This document shows, in pieces, positions 13,873 to 26,744 of a DNA stretch of 64,000 nt. Numbering within the stretch: position 1 is the first letter of the stretch; the number at the start of each line of letters is the position of its first letter. The notes below the pieces were generated by a model. It was not told where the DNA came from. It did not search any database and saw only the letters and a program-made list of their open reading frames with translations. The translations under genes and the position numbers were made by a program. Source of the stretch: Plasmodium malariae (taxonomy: Eukaryota > Apicomplexa > Aconoidasida > Haemosporida > Plasmodiidae); contig NC_041777.1 in the NCBI RefSeq assembly GCF_900090045.1, forward strand, positions 1,112,501 through 1,176,500. The letters run 5' to 3'.

Positions 13873-15063
13873 ACATAGTGATACAGTAATAATAGCATTT
13901 TGTTAATATTTGTGCTATATTTTATGTTATTCAGTTAATGTATCACAAATGCAATAATTATATTTCTGTTTTTTAGTTTATTATTTTTTTTGTAGTAAAT
14001 TTTATGAACATTTTTTTTATATGATTACGAAAGAATTTTGTTCGTATAATAATAAGTTTTTAATAGTCCATTTAACACTGATGTAATACAAAAAGAAAAG
14101 TATTATTAGAATATAAAATATTAATTTTAAATAGTATAATTTTTTTATATATTTATTAATTTACCCTAATTTCTAATTTTTTTTTTTTTTAAATATGTTA
14201 TTTATAGTATGTTTTTATTAAAAAAGAAATTAATTATGAGTTTGTTCTGATATTTTTATTACATAAAATAATGTATAAATATTTTTGGCGAAGCTTGACA
14301 TATTATTCTAATATATTTATTAGAGAAAATATTCTTTACATAATTTTTATCTGTAAATGTATTTCCATCCAAATATTCTTTAAATTATTTTTGTTTCATG
14401 AGCTGGGTATTAAACAATTTTTATTTAAATTTTTCTTTTTTTTTTATGTTCATACATATAAATAATAATTTATTTATATGAATAAAATAGAAGAAAATAT
14501 GAATGTAAAAATTCTTAAATATATTATTTATCAATACAAAAATTTATTCTAAAATAAAAAAAATTTACGATACTATAAAATTATGATATAGGAATAAAGC
14601 ATTAAAATTTATCAGACTTTTTAATATATATATATTTTAATAAATTATGTATTAAGTTAAAAATCCCATTTACAGTTATATATTATATTTTATTCTCGAA
14701 TTCATGTTTATATAATAATTAAAAAATGTATTATAATTTATATAGTGGAATTATTCTTTTTTTAAATATTAATTTTATCATTTATTTTTGTAATTAATAA
14801 TATTTAATTTTAAGAGAAAACATTAATAAAATAAGATTTTGAATAAATTTTATCTAATAATAAGAAAAATTAATTTGAATTTATAATTACAGTAGTATTT
14901 TATAGTAGTATATATTATCTAGATTTTATCTTTTTTATGTTTTATATAAGAAATTACAATAGTTAGAAATACTACAAAATAGTTTTTTTCAAAACAGTTA
15001 ATGGTAATATTGTAATTTAATTTGAAAAATTATTAAGTAATTAATTCATATATTTTGGATATT

Positions 15064-15104
15064 TATAAATGAGCTTAAATTACCATAATTAAAGTTAGTT
15101 TTTT
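15064..15104 (+). promoter_or_regulatory. Conserved 5'-flank block, copy 1
   Basis: ATAAATGAGCTTAAATTACC leads into an AATTAAAGTTAG word, starting 257 bases before the ATG at 15321. The same arrangement recurs upstream of six other genes in the window. Whether it is a promoter element, part of the 5' UTR, or only inherited flank is unknown. Confidence 0.45.
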
Positions 15105-15320
15105 TATATGAAATACTACGTAAATATTTTAAATTGCATTTTTTAATTTGTATTATTTATACTATGTCACAGGATTCATTATGCTTACCTTTTAGTGAGT
15201 ATTTAGGAAAAGATAAAAAAAATAAAATATTAAAAATAGAATCCTTGCTCATTGAAAGTTTATAACATTATTATTTATTTTTTTCTTAATGAATATATTA
15301 TAATATTAAAGATATATATA

Positions 15321-16162
15321 ATGAAAAAAAAAAATTAAGTCACGCTTATTTTTTAAAATATCTACTTTTATCCTTTTGACTTGTATATGCCATTTTATCA
15401 ATGATGCGGTATTATAATGTCATTTTAGCATATTTGTATTATTTGTATTCTTAATGTTTTATTTTCACTTATATTGCTTTTTAACCATGAAATTTATAAT
15501 TATTTTAAATAGTGAATATTTTCTTTGTTTATTTAGTGTATATTTAATAAGTTTTTGGATCAAAAGCATGATGCTGATAGAAAATCAGTTACAAGAACTT
15601 GTCGGTTACTAGCAAGACATAAAAAGGAAAAGGATTCAGAATTTGCACGCTTAAATGAAGGGACACCAAATAATAGGGTATACAGTGAAAAAAGGGAAAC
15701 AGAAAATATGAAACAATATAATGGAAGTTCATTATGTAATGCAAGAGGCAATGCGCAAGTTAGGAAAACCAGGTCTTCTGTACACAGAGCCCGTTGTTCA
15801 AGTTTTGAAAAAAGGCTAATGGACAAAATATATTATAAAAATAAGGTTAGGAATATTAGGAATCTCGACATTATAAATTTAAAAGAGATGGTACGTAATA
15901 ATTATATTTTATTTTTTGCTTTTTTTATTGTGCTTGCAGGAGTTGCATTAACAGTAAGTTATTTCACAGGACATTTAGGTTTTGGATGAATGTTGGATTA
16001 GATGATTTTTTCATAAGGATATCAGAAGTAGGAGTTTTATCAACATTCACTTTTATAGTTTTATTAGCATTTATTTATATGTTCCGTAAAGTTGTAAAAA
16101 ATTATGGTATATTAAAATTTAAAAGTAAATTGTATAATACTAGATTTCCATCTTTTAATTAA
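15321..16162 (+). pseudogene. Exported-protein gene, fam-l/fam-m relative, two frameshifts
   Basis: Exon 1 is 15321-15408, the intron 15409-15536 (128 bp), exon 2 from 15537. The ATG is followed by 11 A residues, one too many for the frame that then reads IKSRLFFKISTFILLTCICH, so the signal sequence is out of frame with its start. Exon 2 opens with CIFNKFLDQKHDADRK, then RTCRLLARHKKEKD (a PEXEL-like RLL) and SSFEKRLMDKIYYKNKVRN. The first membrane segment follows, ending at a TGA (15987-15989). The rest, with a second hydrophobic stretch and the basic tail ending in RFPSFN, continues in another frame from about 15986 to the TAA at 16160-16162. The closest relative is the intact gene at 56378-57228, which shares DKIYYKNKVRN. 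The poly-A break could be a sequencing error; the second break is not in a homopolymer. The normal product would be exported with two membrane spans, function unknown. Confidence 0.75.
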
Positions 16163-19100
16163 TGATACTTTTAAAAACAATTAACGTCAGTAATATCCTT
16201 ATTGATATATATACATGTATAGCATAGCTATAACAGATTAGAATTAATAATTCCATCTTGTACTGAAAATTTATGATATACAACAGTAATAATATATGTT
16301 TTATATTTTCGTATGAATTCGAATACTTTAGCGTTTTTCAAATTGTATTTGAAAATATTGTTTCAGTTTTATAGAACATTATGTTTGCATATGTATATTT
16401 ATGTATTTAAGTATATTCTCATGAAACATATATATACATGAGTTAAAAGTAATATGAAAAAGCGAAATTCAAATAATTTTATTGAAACATTGTGTTAACT
16501 AATATTTTTAGCTGTAATAATATAGTCTTATTTTTATTATTACGTTATTGTACCTTAGTTGATTATTTGTTGATGTAATTAAAGAATTATATTATTTGTT
16601 TTAAATTAAAGATAAATGTGTCCTATTTTTCACATAAAATATCAAAGAAATGATTGTAGTTACAATGTTAATTTCTATTTCAATTTATTTTTTGTTTAAA
16701 AATAGGTAAAAAATGAATTATAGGTTGTATAAGTTTTGTCATCATACATTTAATTTTATTTAAAATATAAGTCCATATTATAAAGGCTAAGTGTAATATT
16801 GAAAAAAGTAAATTAATAGAACCTAGTGAATTAGATTATATGAGGAATTTTAGATGATATATATAATAATTACTTTTCATTTATTTTTCTTTATTGTTTT
16901 TTTATTATTATGAAACAATTGTTTTATTAATAATTAAAATTATATATAACTCACAAAGATGTATACAACAATTCTTACAATGAAAATAGCAGTAGATAAA
17001 AGAAAAACGTGTCTAATATTTATTTTTATTGTACATTTTCACTAATCGAGTTATTTATACAATTACATTTTACGTATTATTATACTCTACTATTTCTCGT
17101 TTAAGTTACTTTAAATTATGCCATGCATCATGGAATGTAATTTTTTAATTATTATTTAATGTATTCCATTATTAAAATTTGCATTTATCAAGAGGAATAT
17201 ATATATTTAGAGATTAAGATTGGTTATTTTATTTATTTTTTTTCTATATTTTGTTCTGAATTATTTTTTATTTATAAGTTTTATAATAGGTGTAATATCT
17301 TTTATTTTAATTTATTTTATTTTTTTATAAATACTATATTATATAAATGCATGTGAACTTATTTTGCCTATGAATGAATTAAATACGTTTTGAACATAAT
17401 ATATTAATTAGAAAAAATAAATATATATAATGTGCTCGAGTTAAATGAAAATGAAGTCATTTTGGTAAAATATTTAAGTAAAACTAGAAATATAGAAATA
17501 TTGCACATATTTGGAATTACGTAATGTTTATGAGTTTGTAATGGCATATTACTGTATACATATTAAAGGTAATAGTATCTTAGAAAAGATATTGTAGATT
17601 TATAGTAACATGTATTCAAGAAGTTCTACTTAATGTAATAACAGGTAAATAAAATTTCAAAGAAGAAATATATATTGCGTTTTCATTTATTTTTGAAAAA
17701 AATATTGAAATAAGGAATGTTATATGTACAATTATTATTAGAGTGTTATATTTTTTAATTATAGAGAAACATAAATTATTATTATAAAATGAATATTCAG
17801 ATAATGACAGTATTCCATGGGGTATTATTTGTATATGCAGTCAAATAAAACATTATGTGAATAATAATAGTATTCATTTAATATGTATAGTTTGTTCAGG
17901 AGCAAGTTAAATACTTCACAAAAAAATTAAAATAACTTATAGTTGATTGATTTTGCTATATATGCATGATTACTTAATTTTAATTTACATGTATATTTTT
18001 AATAAATCTAAAATTCAAAAAATATTTTAGGAAAATATAAATTCTCCTAAATATTATTAAATAAATAGGTTACACGAGAATTTAGAAAATATTTATTAAA
18101 AAGAGATTATTCATTTATGTAATCTATATCATAATATATTTTTCTTAAGATACGGCATTAATTATGAACGTTAGATTATACTTATTTTTATATAAATATA
18201 ACTTTATAAAATTTGGAAAAGAGATATTAAAATAATAGTAACAGCTTATGTTTATTAAAAGCGCATGTTTGCAAATGTTTTCATAACTATAAATATACAT
18301 ACTTTGTGCGTATGTTAATATGAAATAAATTTTCTTTTCTTAATTTTGTAAAAAGTTATAGGGCAATATCATTTAAAAAAAATATAAAAAAATGTAAATA
18401 TATTTTAATTTTATTTTGTATGATTAATTATTCTTTATAAAAGCAATTTTTTCGCACATAATAATATCATTTTATTATTACATGATAAAAATAATATATT
18501 TAATATAAAATATTAATATAATTAACTGGACACTAATTGTGACAAATAGAAAAGTATAGAAATATTGGAATATAAATATTTCTATTATTAAAAGTTTTAT
18601 TTCATGAAATATCTAAATTATTTCACTCTCATTATTAACATGAAGTTGTAGTTTAGGATATGATTTGGGTATCATTTATTCACAAATGAATAAAAGTAAA
18701 TATTCTATTCTCTCCTTTGTAGAATTTTCAAGAAAAAAAATAATGCATCAAATATTTTTCTAAATTTTACTACATAGTATTTTGTATGTTTTACTTTCAC
18801 ATTTCTTAAGGATATTATTTTATGGTGTAAGATATTTCATTTAAAATTATTGTAATTACTAAAAATGATTTTTTACCATATTTTACAATTTTTTTATTAT
18901 TATTCGTATCCATCTTACACATAGATATTTTCTTTATTAAAAAAAAAATAATCAAGCATATATATATATATATATATAAGTGAATTTTTATATTTAATAC
19001 AGATATATTTATCAGAGATAAATAGAATATATTTTTTTGAATTATATTAGTTAAAATGTTCTATTTATATTAATTTTATATAAAATTACGAAACGGTGCA

Positions 19101-20040
19101 TTTGAATTTAGCATTTTATAATATAAAAATTTTTTAAGTAAATTTTTATCTAGGTGCAACTTCTCAAAAACTGTTTCATAATTGTTCCTTATATCCTAGG
19201 TATACTTTTCGTGGTGCCTCATAATTTGTAAAATAAAAGAAAAATTTATCCTTTTTCTTTTCCCATTCTATTAATGCTGTTAAATTATATATAATAGTTT
19301 ATGTTTTTTAATTATAAAATAATGTTTAATATGTATAATAAAAACGCAAAACTACATTTATATATTGTAAACATAACAAGAAAAGTTTATACCTATATTC
19401 CTAATATATGATAATGTTACTATTCATTCCATATAAATACATATATATATATATTTTACATATAAATTGTAAACATTCAACATAAAAGAACTTTTATGTT
19501 ATTTTTTTTCCGAAAAGGAATAATAAGAAATATATTAAATTCTTTTGTGAGGTAATTAAAACATATATATTCTAAGCATTTATTTAACAAATTAATTTAT
19601 AGTAAAAATTGTTCTAATTAATGCTACTCTTTTTATAAATAAAACCTTATATGAAGTATTTACTAAAATATATTTGAAATTAGATTTACTAATTAATGTT
19701 TAATATTTTCTGTTTTATTTATGGAATATAATATTTATATATAAAAAAAATGTATGAAAAAGTACCTGCATAATTGTACCAGTCTATCAGTAGCTTTTGA
19801 ATTTTCAGTGAGTTATTTATCTACATAAAGATATTATAATATAAAATAAGTCCAAAATGAATAGAAAAATAAAATATTTTACTTTAATTAAAACACTTAT
19901 ATTTAACCGTTTTATTTCTATATGTTCTAATTTAAATATTGTCGTATCATGATAATATTTCAGAAAATTTACTTTATATCCTTTACTGCTTCTTGTTATA
20001 AATATATAATAATATAAAATATAATAATAATAGTTTTTAA
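16163..20040. other. Intergenic region with 3'-flank landmarks and an old duplicated segment
   Basis: The first 500 bases carry the two 3' landmarks shared with other genes. 17432-17524 is an open 30-residue stretch of varied codons (starting VLELNENEVILVKYLSK) that may be a coding relic. About 18660-18950 aligns with 39855-40130. Nothing else is recognised. The frame at 17159-17356 is low-complexity. Confidence 0.45.
16605..16632 (+). other. Conserved 3'-flank landmark, copy 1
   Basis: AAATTAAAGATAAATGTGTC followed by a T-rich run lies about 443 bases after the stop at 16162. An earlier landmark (GAATTCGAATACTTTAGCG) lies near +150. Confidence 0.45.
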
Positions 20041-20738
20041 ATGAGTAAATATATGAAATTACAATTAATTTATATTCTCTTTGTATTTTACTTCTAATAA
20101 TTCTTTTGATAATAATAATAGTGCAGATGGAACATCAGTTTAATGAAGCTAAGGATTATTATTGGAAAATAAGAAGGGGAAAAAAAAAAGTAGGAATAAA
20201 AATTATGTAATTTAAAAAAAGATATGATGATTTAGAAAATGAATACAATAATGGTGAATTAGAATATGATCGAAAAGGTGAATCTGAGGATAAAGATAAT
20301 TCACGGGTTGCAAGTAATAAATTAGCTAAGAAGTGTGCATCTGTTTTATGTAAAACTTTTGCAGCAACAGATAATTTCATTGAAAAATTATTATATAAGA
20401 AATTTAGTCATATATATATATACAAGAAATGTATCAATTCTACACAGAAAAGAAGAATAAGGTATTCTGCGTATATTAGTACCACTTTATCATTTGTTTT
20501 ACAACGAATAATTTTTTTAACAAAACTTATACTAACTTCTTTAACATCTTATTACAGAAATGATGGCGATAATGCGGATTCACAATTGTTTGTCCATTTT
20601 TGTGTCTACATTTTTTAAAAAGGAAGTATACATGAATTAATATTAGTTATAGTAATAAGTTTTGCTATGATTATTTATATAGTAGCAAAATTTTTCAAAT
20701 ATACCAAAGAAGTAGGAAGAAATGAAATTAAAGCCTAA
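20041..20738 (+). pseudogene. Unidentified exported-type gene with in-frame stops
   Basis: From 20127 (ATG GAA CAT CAG) to the TAA at 20736-20738 one plus frame is clearly coding-like, but TAA codons at 20208-20210 and 20616-20618 break it. The middle, about 135 codons, is rich in charged residues (DDLENEYNNGELEYDRKGES), has cysteines (KKCASVLCKTF) and a hydrophobic stretch. After the second stop comes a membrane segment (LILVIVISFAMIIYIVAKFF) and a basic tail KYTKEVGRNEIKA. An upstream frame from 20041 or 20053 begins with a signal-like MKLQLIYILFVFYF and then stops; it could be a ruined first exon. The layout of one or two C-terminal membrane segments plus a basic tail resembles the exported families around it, but there is no RLL or FEKK-type motif and I do not recognise the family. 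Confidence 0.6.
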
Positions 20739-21899
20739 ATATAATTAAATTCAATGAGAAATTTTTTTTTTCATGTATTTAATAAAATTATACATTACGC
20801 TTAATTATATTATGTGCTAACAAGATGCACATTGCTTTTCATATACTTATAAATTTTATTATGTATCCTTGATTGTATATAGATACAAAAGGTCAAGCAA
20901 TTGTTCAAGAAGACATGTATAATGCATATACAATTTAGCATGATTTTATATTATTATTAGTAATATAATGTATATTTTCTGGGAGGGATTTTATTATTAT
21001 AATTTAGCATGTATATAGATATTGTTCTTTAAAAAAAACTATAACATTTATGTGCTTATATATGGAGATTTATATAATACAAGAAAACTATATTTTAATA
21101 AACTGAGAAATATCCTCTGAGAGAGAATATAATAAATTACTATATTGATATGTATGAATTACTGTGAAGGTATTTTTATTAGTATAATAAATAATACACT
21201 GAAACTGTGTAAAATGTTTACTTATATAAAATTATTATAATTTAAATTAATATATTAATAAAATGAATATTCGAAGAGATAAGCATTTTTGCAGCGTATA
21301 TCTATAAAGAATAATGATAAAATTAAAAGGACTTAGTATTTTCATTCAATAACTTATATTTATGTATGCTACCTTATATAAGTATTTAAAACATAGAATA
21401 TTATATATATTAATTAGAATAAAAAAATGTATTTAAATAAACATATATAACTGAAAATTGCAATAACATAAAAGGAGCATGAATTAAATTATACCATTTA
21501 ATTCTTATGCAATATTTTTTAAAATAGATATTATTATATATGTATAATAATGTGTACATTCTAAGATTACAAACAAAAAAATGTAACATTTTTATAATAA
21601 AAAAAATCAAGGATTATGTATTATTGAAGAACTGTAAACTAAATTTACAATCCAATTGTAAAAATGTTTGTAATATTTCTTAGAATAATCTATCGAAGTA
21701 AAAAATTATAATTACCTTATATGGGTGTAACAATGAAAATATTTTTTATTAAAGGAAAAATGAATTAATATAAATGATATATCTATAGAAATACTGCAAC
21801 GAAAATAATAATAAATATTCATTTGAATATGAGAAATGTTGGAACATTAATATATATATAAGCATAATATATGTTATAATAATTTAATAAGAAGAAAAT
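20739..21899. other. Intergenic region, nothing recognised
   Basis: A+T-rich with no supported gene. The minus-strand frame at 21410-21610 is low-complexity I/Y/F/N and has no signal, intron partner or family motif. Confidence 0.5.
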
Positions 21900-22235
21900 T
21901 CAATGTATTATAAATATTGTGAAGTGTTTGAATATGATATATTAATTTTATGAGCATATAAGTAATTTAGACAATAAACATATAGATAATAAAAAAAGAA
22001 TTAAAAGTATGTTTAGAAATAATGAACTTTTATAATATTGATGAATATTATATACATGTAAACATTTAGAAATTTTTTATTATATATGTGTTACCTTTTT
22101 TATAAGTAATATATGTGTTGTTATAAATTCTTAAATGGATTAACGTATAATTTAGATGAAAATGTTAGCTCTATATATAAAAATGATACTTTGAAATTAT
22201 GGCAGAAACATGGAAAAACTAAACAAGAGTCTTAA
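21900..22235 (+). pseudogene. Decayed coding relic, family uncertain
   Basis: Several coding-like pieces follow each other on the plus strand with stops and frame changes between them. MYYKYCEVFEYDILI begins near 21904, FYEHISNLDNKHIDNKKRIK near 21945, and a clean 40-codon frame runs 22113-22235 (MCCYKFLNGLTYNLDENVSS at its start, LKLWQKHGKTKQES at its end). Varied codons and cysteine/aromatic content are unlike the surrounding spacer. The cysteine-poor helical character could suit a PIR or similar surface antigen, but no diagnostic motif is present. Confidence 0.4.
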
Positions 22236-23736
22236 TAAAGGTTACAAAGACATAATAAATAATTTATAACAGTAAAAACGTAATAATGTTAATTTTTAAA
22301 AATTCTTTTTTTGATATTTAAGAATGGAATTTTACATATAATTTTTTATTCTTTTTCATATTTTATTAAACATTTCAATAGAATAATATTATTTTATGTA
22401 TAAAATGGATTATTTTTATATTATTTGATTACCGTAATAATTTGTAAACATAATAATTTTATATTTATGAGTCTCTCTGTTATAATAAATATGAGGAAAA
22501 TGGATGTATGGACACATCATATCTTTGCTATTAAATATTTTTTGTGTAATTTACTATTTATTTACGACCATCATTTAAAATGTATTTCAAAATTATGTTT
22601 GTATATTAACATACTTGCAGAATGATAAAAAAAAAATATAAATATTAGCTTTTAAATTGTAAATAATAAAATTACTAAAATATATATTTCATTAAATTAA
22701 ATTGACATCTTTTCTTATTTGTTTTGTTTGAATTTTACCATGTATATTATTCTATAAATTTACTTCATTTAAAATATGTTTAAATTAATGCAGTTTCATG
22801 TTATATATGTATATTAATATTAATTTTTATTTTAATTTTTTTATATATTTTTATTTTCTATGAAAATATTTATGTGATTAAGAAAAATAATTAAGTTAAA
22901 AATATTTCATTTAGAAATTGTTGTAAATTAAAATATAATCAAAAGTTATATTTTTCAAACTTGATTATACAAAAACGAAGTCGTATTTTATTTGCTATTA
23001 AAGCATAAATTTCTTTTTATATTAGGTAGTACATTATAAATTATATTTTTTAAATATATTATAATGTATAAAAGAATTTATTTATATAAGAATCATCTAA
23101 ATTATATTATATTTTTTATATAATACATTAGGTTGTAAAAAACATTTATTTTTCATATATTACTATAATTTTTATAAAACCGATATTATCATTTAACAAT
23201 AATAAGCACTTTTTCCTATTTATAATATTATGCAGTTAAAATTATTAAATGGAAAACACCACTGAAATTGGTAATTATTCATTTAATATATAGAACATTT
23301 AATTATTTGTATTCTCTACGTTCTATATGGTAAATAATATGAATATTTTTAAATATTAAGAAGTCATATATATTTTTTTTATTCTATTTTGAACTAAATT
23401 AATAGAAATAATTATTATATTACTGTTCTAAATTGAATAATTATTTCACATATTCTGAAAATATATGATTGTAATAAAATTATATCATTTTAATTGTATA
23501 TATTTTTTTATAAATAATATTATTGTTAAAATTTTTTTAATAATTTTATATGAGAATTTTTTTTTTTTGTCTGAGTTGCAAAATATATAATAATTATATT
23601 TCTTTTATTATGTTTTTTTGAAAAAGTGATAAAAAAAATATTTTTAAAGTCAATGGAGTGACTTTTTCAATTGGAATTATATTTATATTTTTTTTTTTTT
23701 TTTACTGCATATATTGCGACATTAGGAATCTATAAT
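22236..23736. other. Intergenic region with the 5' flank of the fam-l gene
   Basis: It contains an upstream module near 23251-23295 (GGAAAACACCAC...AATTATTCATTTAATATATAG) with counterparts at 26247-26290 and 44415-44462, and the block at 23461-23496. The frame at 22425-22625 has no family feature. Confidence 0.5.
23461..23496 (+). promoter_or_regulatory. Conserved 5'-flank block, copy 2
   Basis: ATATATGATTGTAATAAAAT followed by TATATCATTTTAATT, starting 276 bases before the ATG at 23737. It is the most diverged of the seven copies. Confidence 0.35.
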
Positions 23737-24708
23737 ATGGAACAAAAAATTAATTTACAATATTTTATTAAAATTGTTACATTCATCTTTTTAACTCGGA
23801 TAAATTATTTTTACACTGATGTGGTATGATAATATTTTATAACTATATTTTTATTATTTCTATATTTCGGGTTAATTTTTACTAATTATTTCTTTTAGAA
23901 TGAGATTTTTTATTCTTTTATATAACAAATAATTACTTTGTTTTCTTAGAATACATTTGACAAGTTTTTGAATAAATGGAACAATTTCAATAGAATATTA
24001 TATACAAAAAATTATCGAACTCTAGCAAACTATGGAGATGAAATATATTCTAGTATTAGTGGATCAGAGAAAAGGATACCATATTGTGTTAAAAAAAAGA
24101 ATGAAAGGAGGTTTATCATTAATAATGAAAAATGGAACAAAAAAAAAAGTGAACATTCATATAAGAGCTCTTTAATTAATAAACTAGGAACTAAGAAACC
24201 TATAAAATATAATAAGATATTTAATACAACACATTACCATATAGAAAAAAGTTTTCTGAATGCGCTTGATAAAATGTGCTTTTTGAAAAAGATCAGGATA
24301 ACTAATGATGATACTTACAGAAAATTAAAACGTAAAAAATATGGATTACGATTTTCTTTACTTTTAATATTTTTCTTGTTGGTATTAATGATACCCATAT
24401 TAGATTTATCATTCACGTATTTGGTAGATAAGAAAGGGTTATTGGGAATTTTAGGGCTGTTATCGGTAAATGTGACTCAGGGAAGTAGTGGAAGGGGGTG
24501 GATTGAAAGAGGTAAGGTATCAGGAGTGATAGCATCATGGTTAAATCTAGGAAAACATCACATCACTACAATAGTAACAACAACAACTATTCTATTGTAC
24601 TGTATGCCTTTCGTCGTATCAGGTGTCACACTTATATTAGCGATTATTTATTACTATAAAAATGTTATAAAACATAAAAAAATTAAATATATGAAAGTGT
24701 TTAATTAA
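23737..24708 (+). CDS. fam-l protein, 281 aa
   Basis: Exon 1 is 23737-23823, the intron 23824-23949 (126 bp, GTATGATAAT...TTTCTTAG) and exon 2 23950-24708. Residues 1-29 (MEQKINLQYFIKIVTFIFLT...) form the hydrophobic signal. NYRTLAN places a PEXEL-like RTLAN at about 53-57, with no acidic or Q residue at the fifth position. A lysine-rich middle carries HYHIEKSF near 124-131 and KLKRKKYGLR before the first membrane segment (163-185, ending PILDLSFTYLV). A Gly/Ser-rich loop, a second span (240-264) and a basic tail KNVIKHKKIKYMKVFN follow. This matches the fam-l plan. fam-l and fam-m proteins are taken to be exported to the red cell, and a published structure prediction likened them to RH5; their role is not established. 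The frame is intact. The start is the ATG GAA CAA AAA shared by the family. Confidence 0.88.
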
Positions 24709-25181
24709 TAATAAGAACTATTTTTCCTTCTGTAAAAATATCTTTAATTACATATAATTCCTCTTATTCCTTTTGTGACATACTTAATAAACATACTCAT
24801 AATATTTTATATTTTACGGAATGGGAATACATAACTTGGCTTCTTTAAGAATAAAGAGTAAAAAAATATGTTTTTCTTTTTTTTGTAATTTTTAATGTTT
24901 GAATATTTTTCAATTTGTAATTTTAAGTATTGTTTCAATATTATTAAATATTATTATTTAATATATATTAATTTATTTATTTATTCGTGTTTCAATAAAA
25001 TTTCGTGAGGGATATTTGTAAGTAAAAATTAATATATAATATTACATGTCATACAGTTTTATTGAATACGTGGGGTAATATATATTTTAATTATATAAAA
25101 TTATGTCTTTAAAATTTTATCTTGTTTTGGGATAAAATGACTATTTTCAAAAGTTATTTAAATGAGGAGTTATTAGTTTTA

Positions 25182-25210
25182 TATTAAAAATAAATGTGCT
25201 TGTTTTTTAT
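25182..25210 (+). other. Conserved 3'-flank landmark, copy 2
   Basis: TATTAAAAATAAATGTGCTT plus a T run, about 474 bases after the stop at 24708. This is the largest distance among the copies. Confidence 0.4.
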
Positions 25211-26478
25211 TTAATGTAACAAAGAATAGTATTTTATTATACAGATATATTTTTTGTTTTTTTTTTTATTTTGTAAATAGTATATTAAATTGAATAGTTT
25301 TTTTTTCTGTTTTTAATTATCTCCTTGGTAGAAATTATTTTTTTTAAGAAAAATAATATAAATATTTATGTATTATGTTTATAATAATATTTTTTCGATA
25401 TATTATTTTTATAATTATCAGCTTCTGAGATGCAATACATATGGAAAGAAATTCTTCTACGTAATATATTTGTGTTGTTAAATGTTTTTTTAATGACATA
25501 TTGTTAATTTATATATTTATGTAGATTTTTTATGCTGCACCTTTGAAATATGTTTCTGTTATTATGTATTTGTAAAAGAAAAATAACAAATAGTGTACTA
25601 GTTATAAAATTGATAACATCAAAATTACAATATCGTATATTTCATTACATTATATTGTTATTTTTTGTTATTTGTTTTATGTCTATTATGCCCAGCATAT
25701 TATGTTTATTCGTAAATTTATCTCGTTCAAATATTTTTACAATAGTAAAATTGTATGAACTATTTTTAAACTGGTTTTATACTTAATGCACTTTTTTTTT
25801 TATTTGTTTTATATTTTAATAATAATTAATAATATATATGCATTTAATTAAAAAAAGGAAAAAAAAAATCAGGAGAAAAATTTAAATACATTTTATTAAG
25901 AAATAATAGTATAAATTAAAAAAAATACAAAATTACAATTTTCAAAATCTATCATATAAAAGACAAAAAAATAACTCCTTAATTGTCTATAATATATATA
26001 TTTCATTATATCCTAGGGAGTAAGTTATTAGTTCTATTTTATAAATATAGTATAGTTTATGACAGAACATAACCCTATAATTAATTACTAAATCATATGT
26101 TATATCCATATAAAACAAAAAATAGAACAGTGCATTACTTCCTTCATTTATTATTACCATTAATATATTGTTATAATTCTTAATACAATTTAACAGTTAT
26201 AATCCGATTTTCCAAGTAATAAAGTTTATGCAATTAGAAGTATTAAATGGAAAGTGTCAATGTAGTTACGAATTGCTCTAATAATCTATAGCAGAATGAA
26301 ATATACTTATATTATATACATTATATATTATAAATTAACTTTACATACATTTCTATATATTGTTAAATTGTATATTTTAATTTATTTTTTATTTTTATTT
26401 TTTTAAAGGATCAATAAAAAAAAAATATATTTAATTACTCTACTATATTAAATCAATATATTATATAATTTTAATATT

Positions 26479-26520
26479 TATAAATGAATTTAAGTTACAT
26501 TATTTTAATTATAGCTATCT
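26479..26520 (+). promoter_or_regulatory. Conserved 5'-flank block, copy 3
   Basis: TATAAATGAATTTAAGTTAC then ATTATTTTAATTATAGCTA, starting 266 bases before the ATG at 26745. It is preceded at about 26430 by TTTAATTACTCTACTATATT, which is also seen near 36745 and 41650. Confidence 0.45.
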
Positions 26521-26744
26521 ATTTGTAAATTATATTAATAATTTTGTATAATAATACATATTTAAAGTTATTTTTATTTGTCTATGTTATAAAAAGCCTA
26601 TGGCTATATACTTTTTATTATGTTTTTATTATAAAATAAAAAAATATAAAAAATAAATATAAGAATCCTTTATCATTACGAGTATAATATATTATTATCA
26701 GGATTTCAATTACTGAATGAATTAGATTATTAAATATTTATATT

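Larger units (their letters stand above)
13438..15320. other. Intergenic region upstream of the frameshifted exported-protein gene
   Basis: It contains the 20-bp tandem repeat at 13798-13872 and, near its right end, the conserved 5' block at 15064-15104. Open frames here, such as 14271-14465, are low-complexity F/I/Y/K stretches expected by chance at this base composition. Confidence 0.5.
24709..26744. other. Intergenic region between two fam-l genes
   Basis: The left half carries 3' landmarks near +163 and +474 of the preceding gene. The right half carries the 5' module at 26247-26290 and the block at 26479-26520. The frame 25550-25786 is hydrophobic with no start context, intron or family motif and is not called. 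Confidence 0.5.

Noticed and set aside
13677..13898. Minus-strand frame of 73 codons
   Set aside because: It is the translation of the 20-bp A/T tandem repeat; the Y/I/L pattern has no other content.
15560..15826. Minus-strand frame of 88 codons
   Set aside because: Antisense to exon 2 of the exported-protein gene, whose family motifs are on the plus strand.
22425..22625. Plus frame of 66 codons
   Set aside because: No family motif, no intron partner and hydrophobic A+T-driven composition. It lies in the 5' flank of the fam-l gene.
25550..25786. Plus frame of 78 codons
   Set aside because: Hydrophobic and A+T-driven, no recognised motif, and not seen after other family genes.
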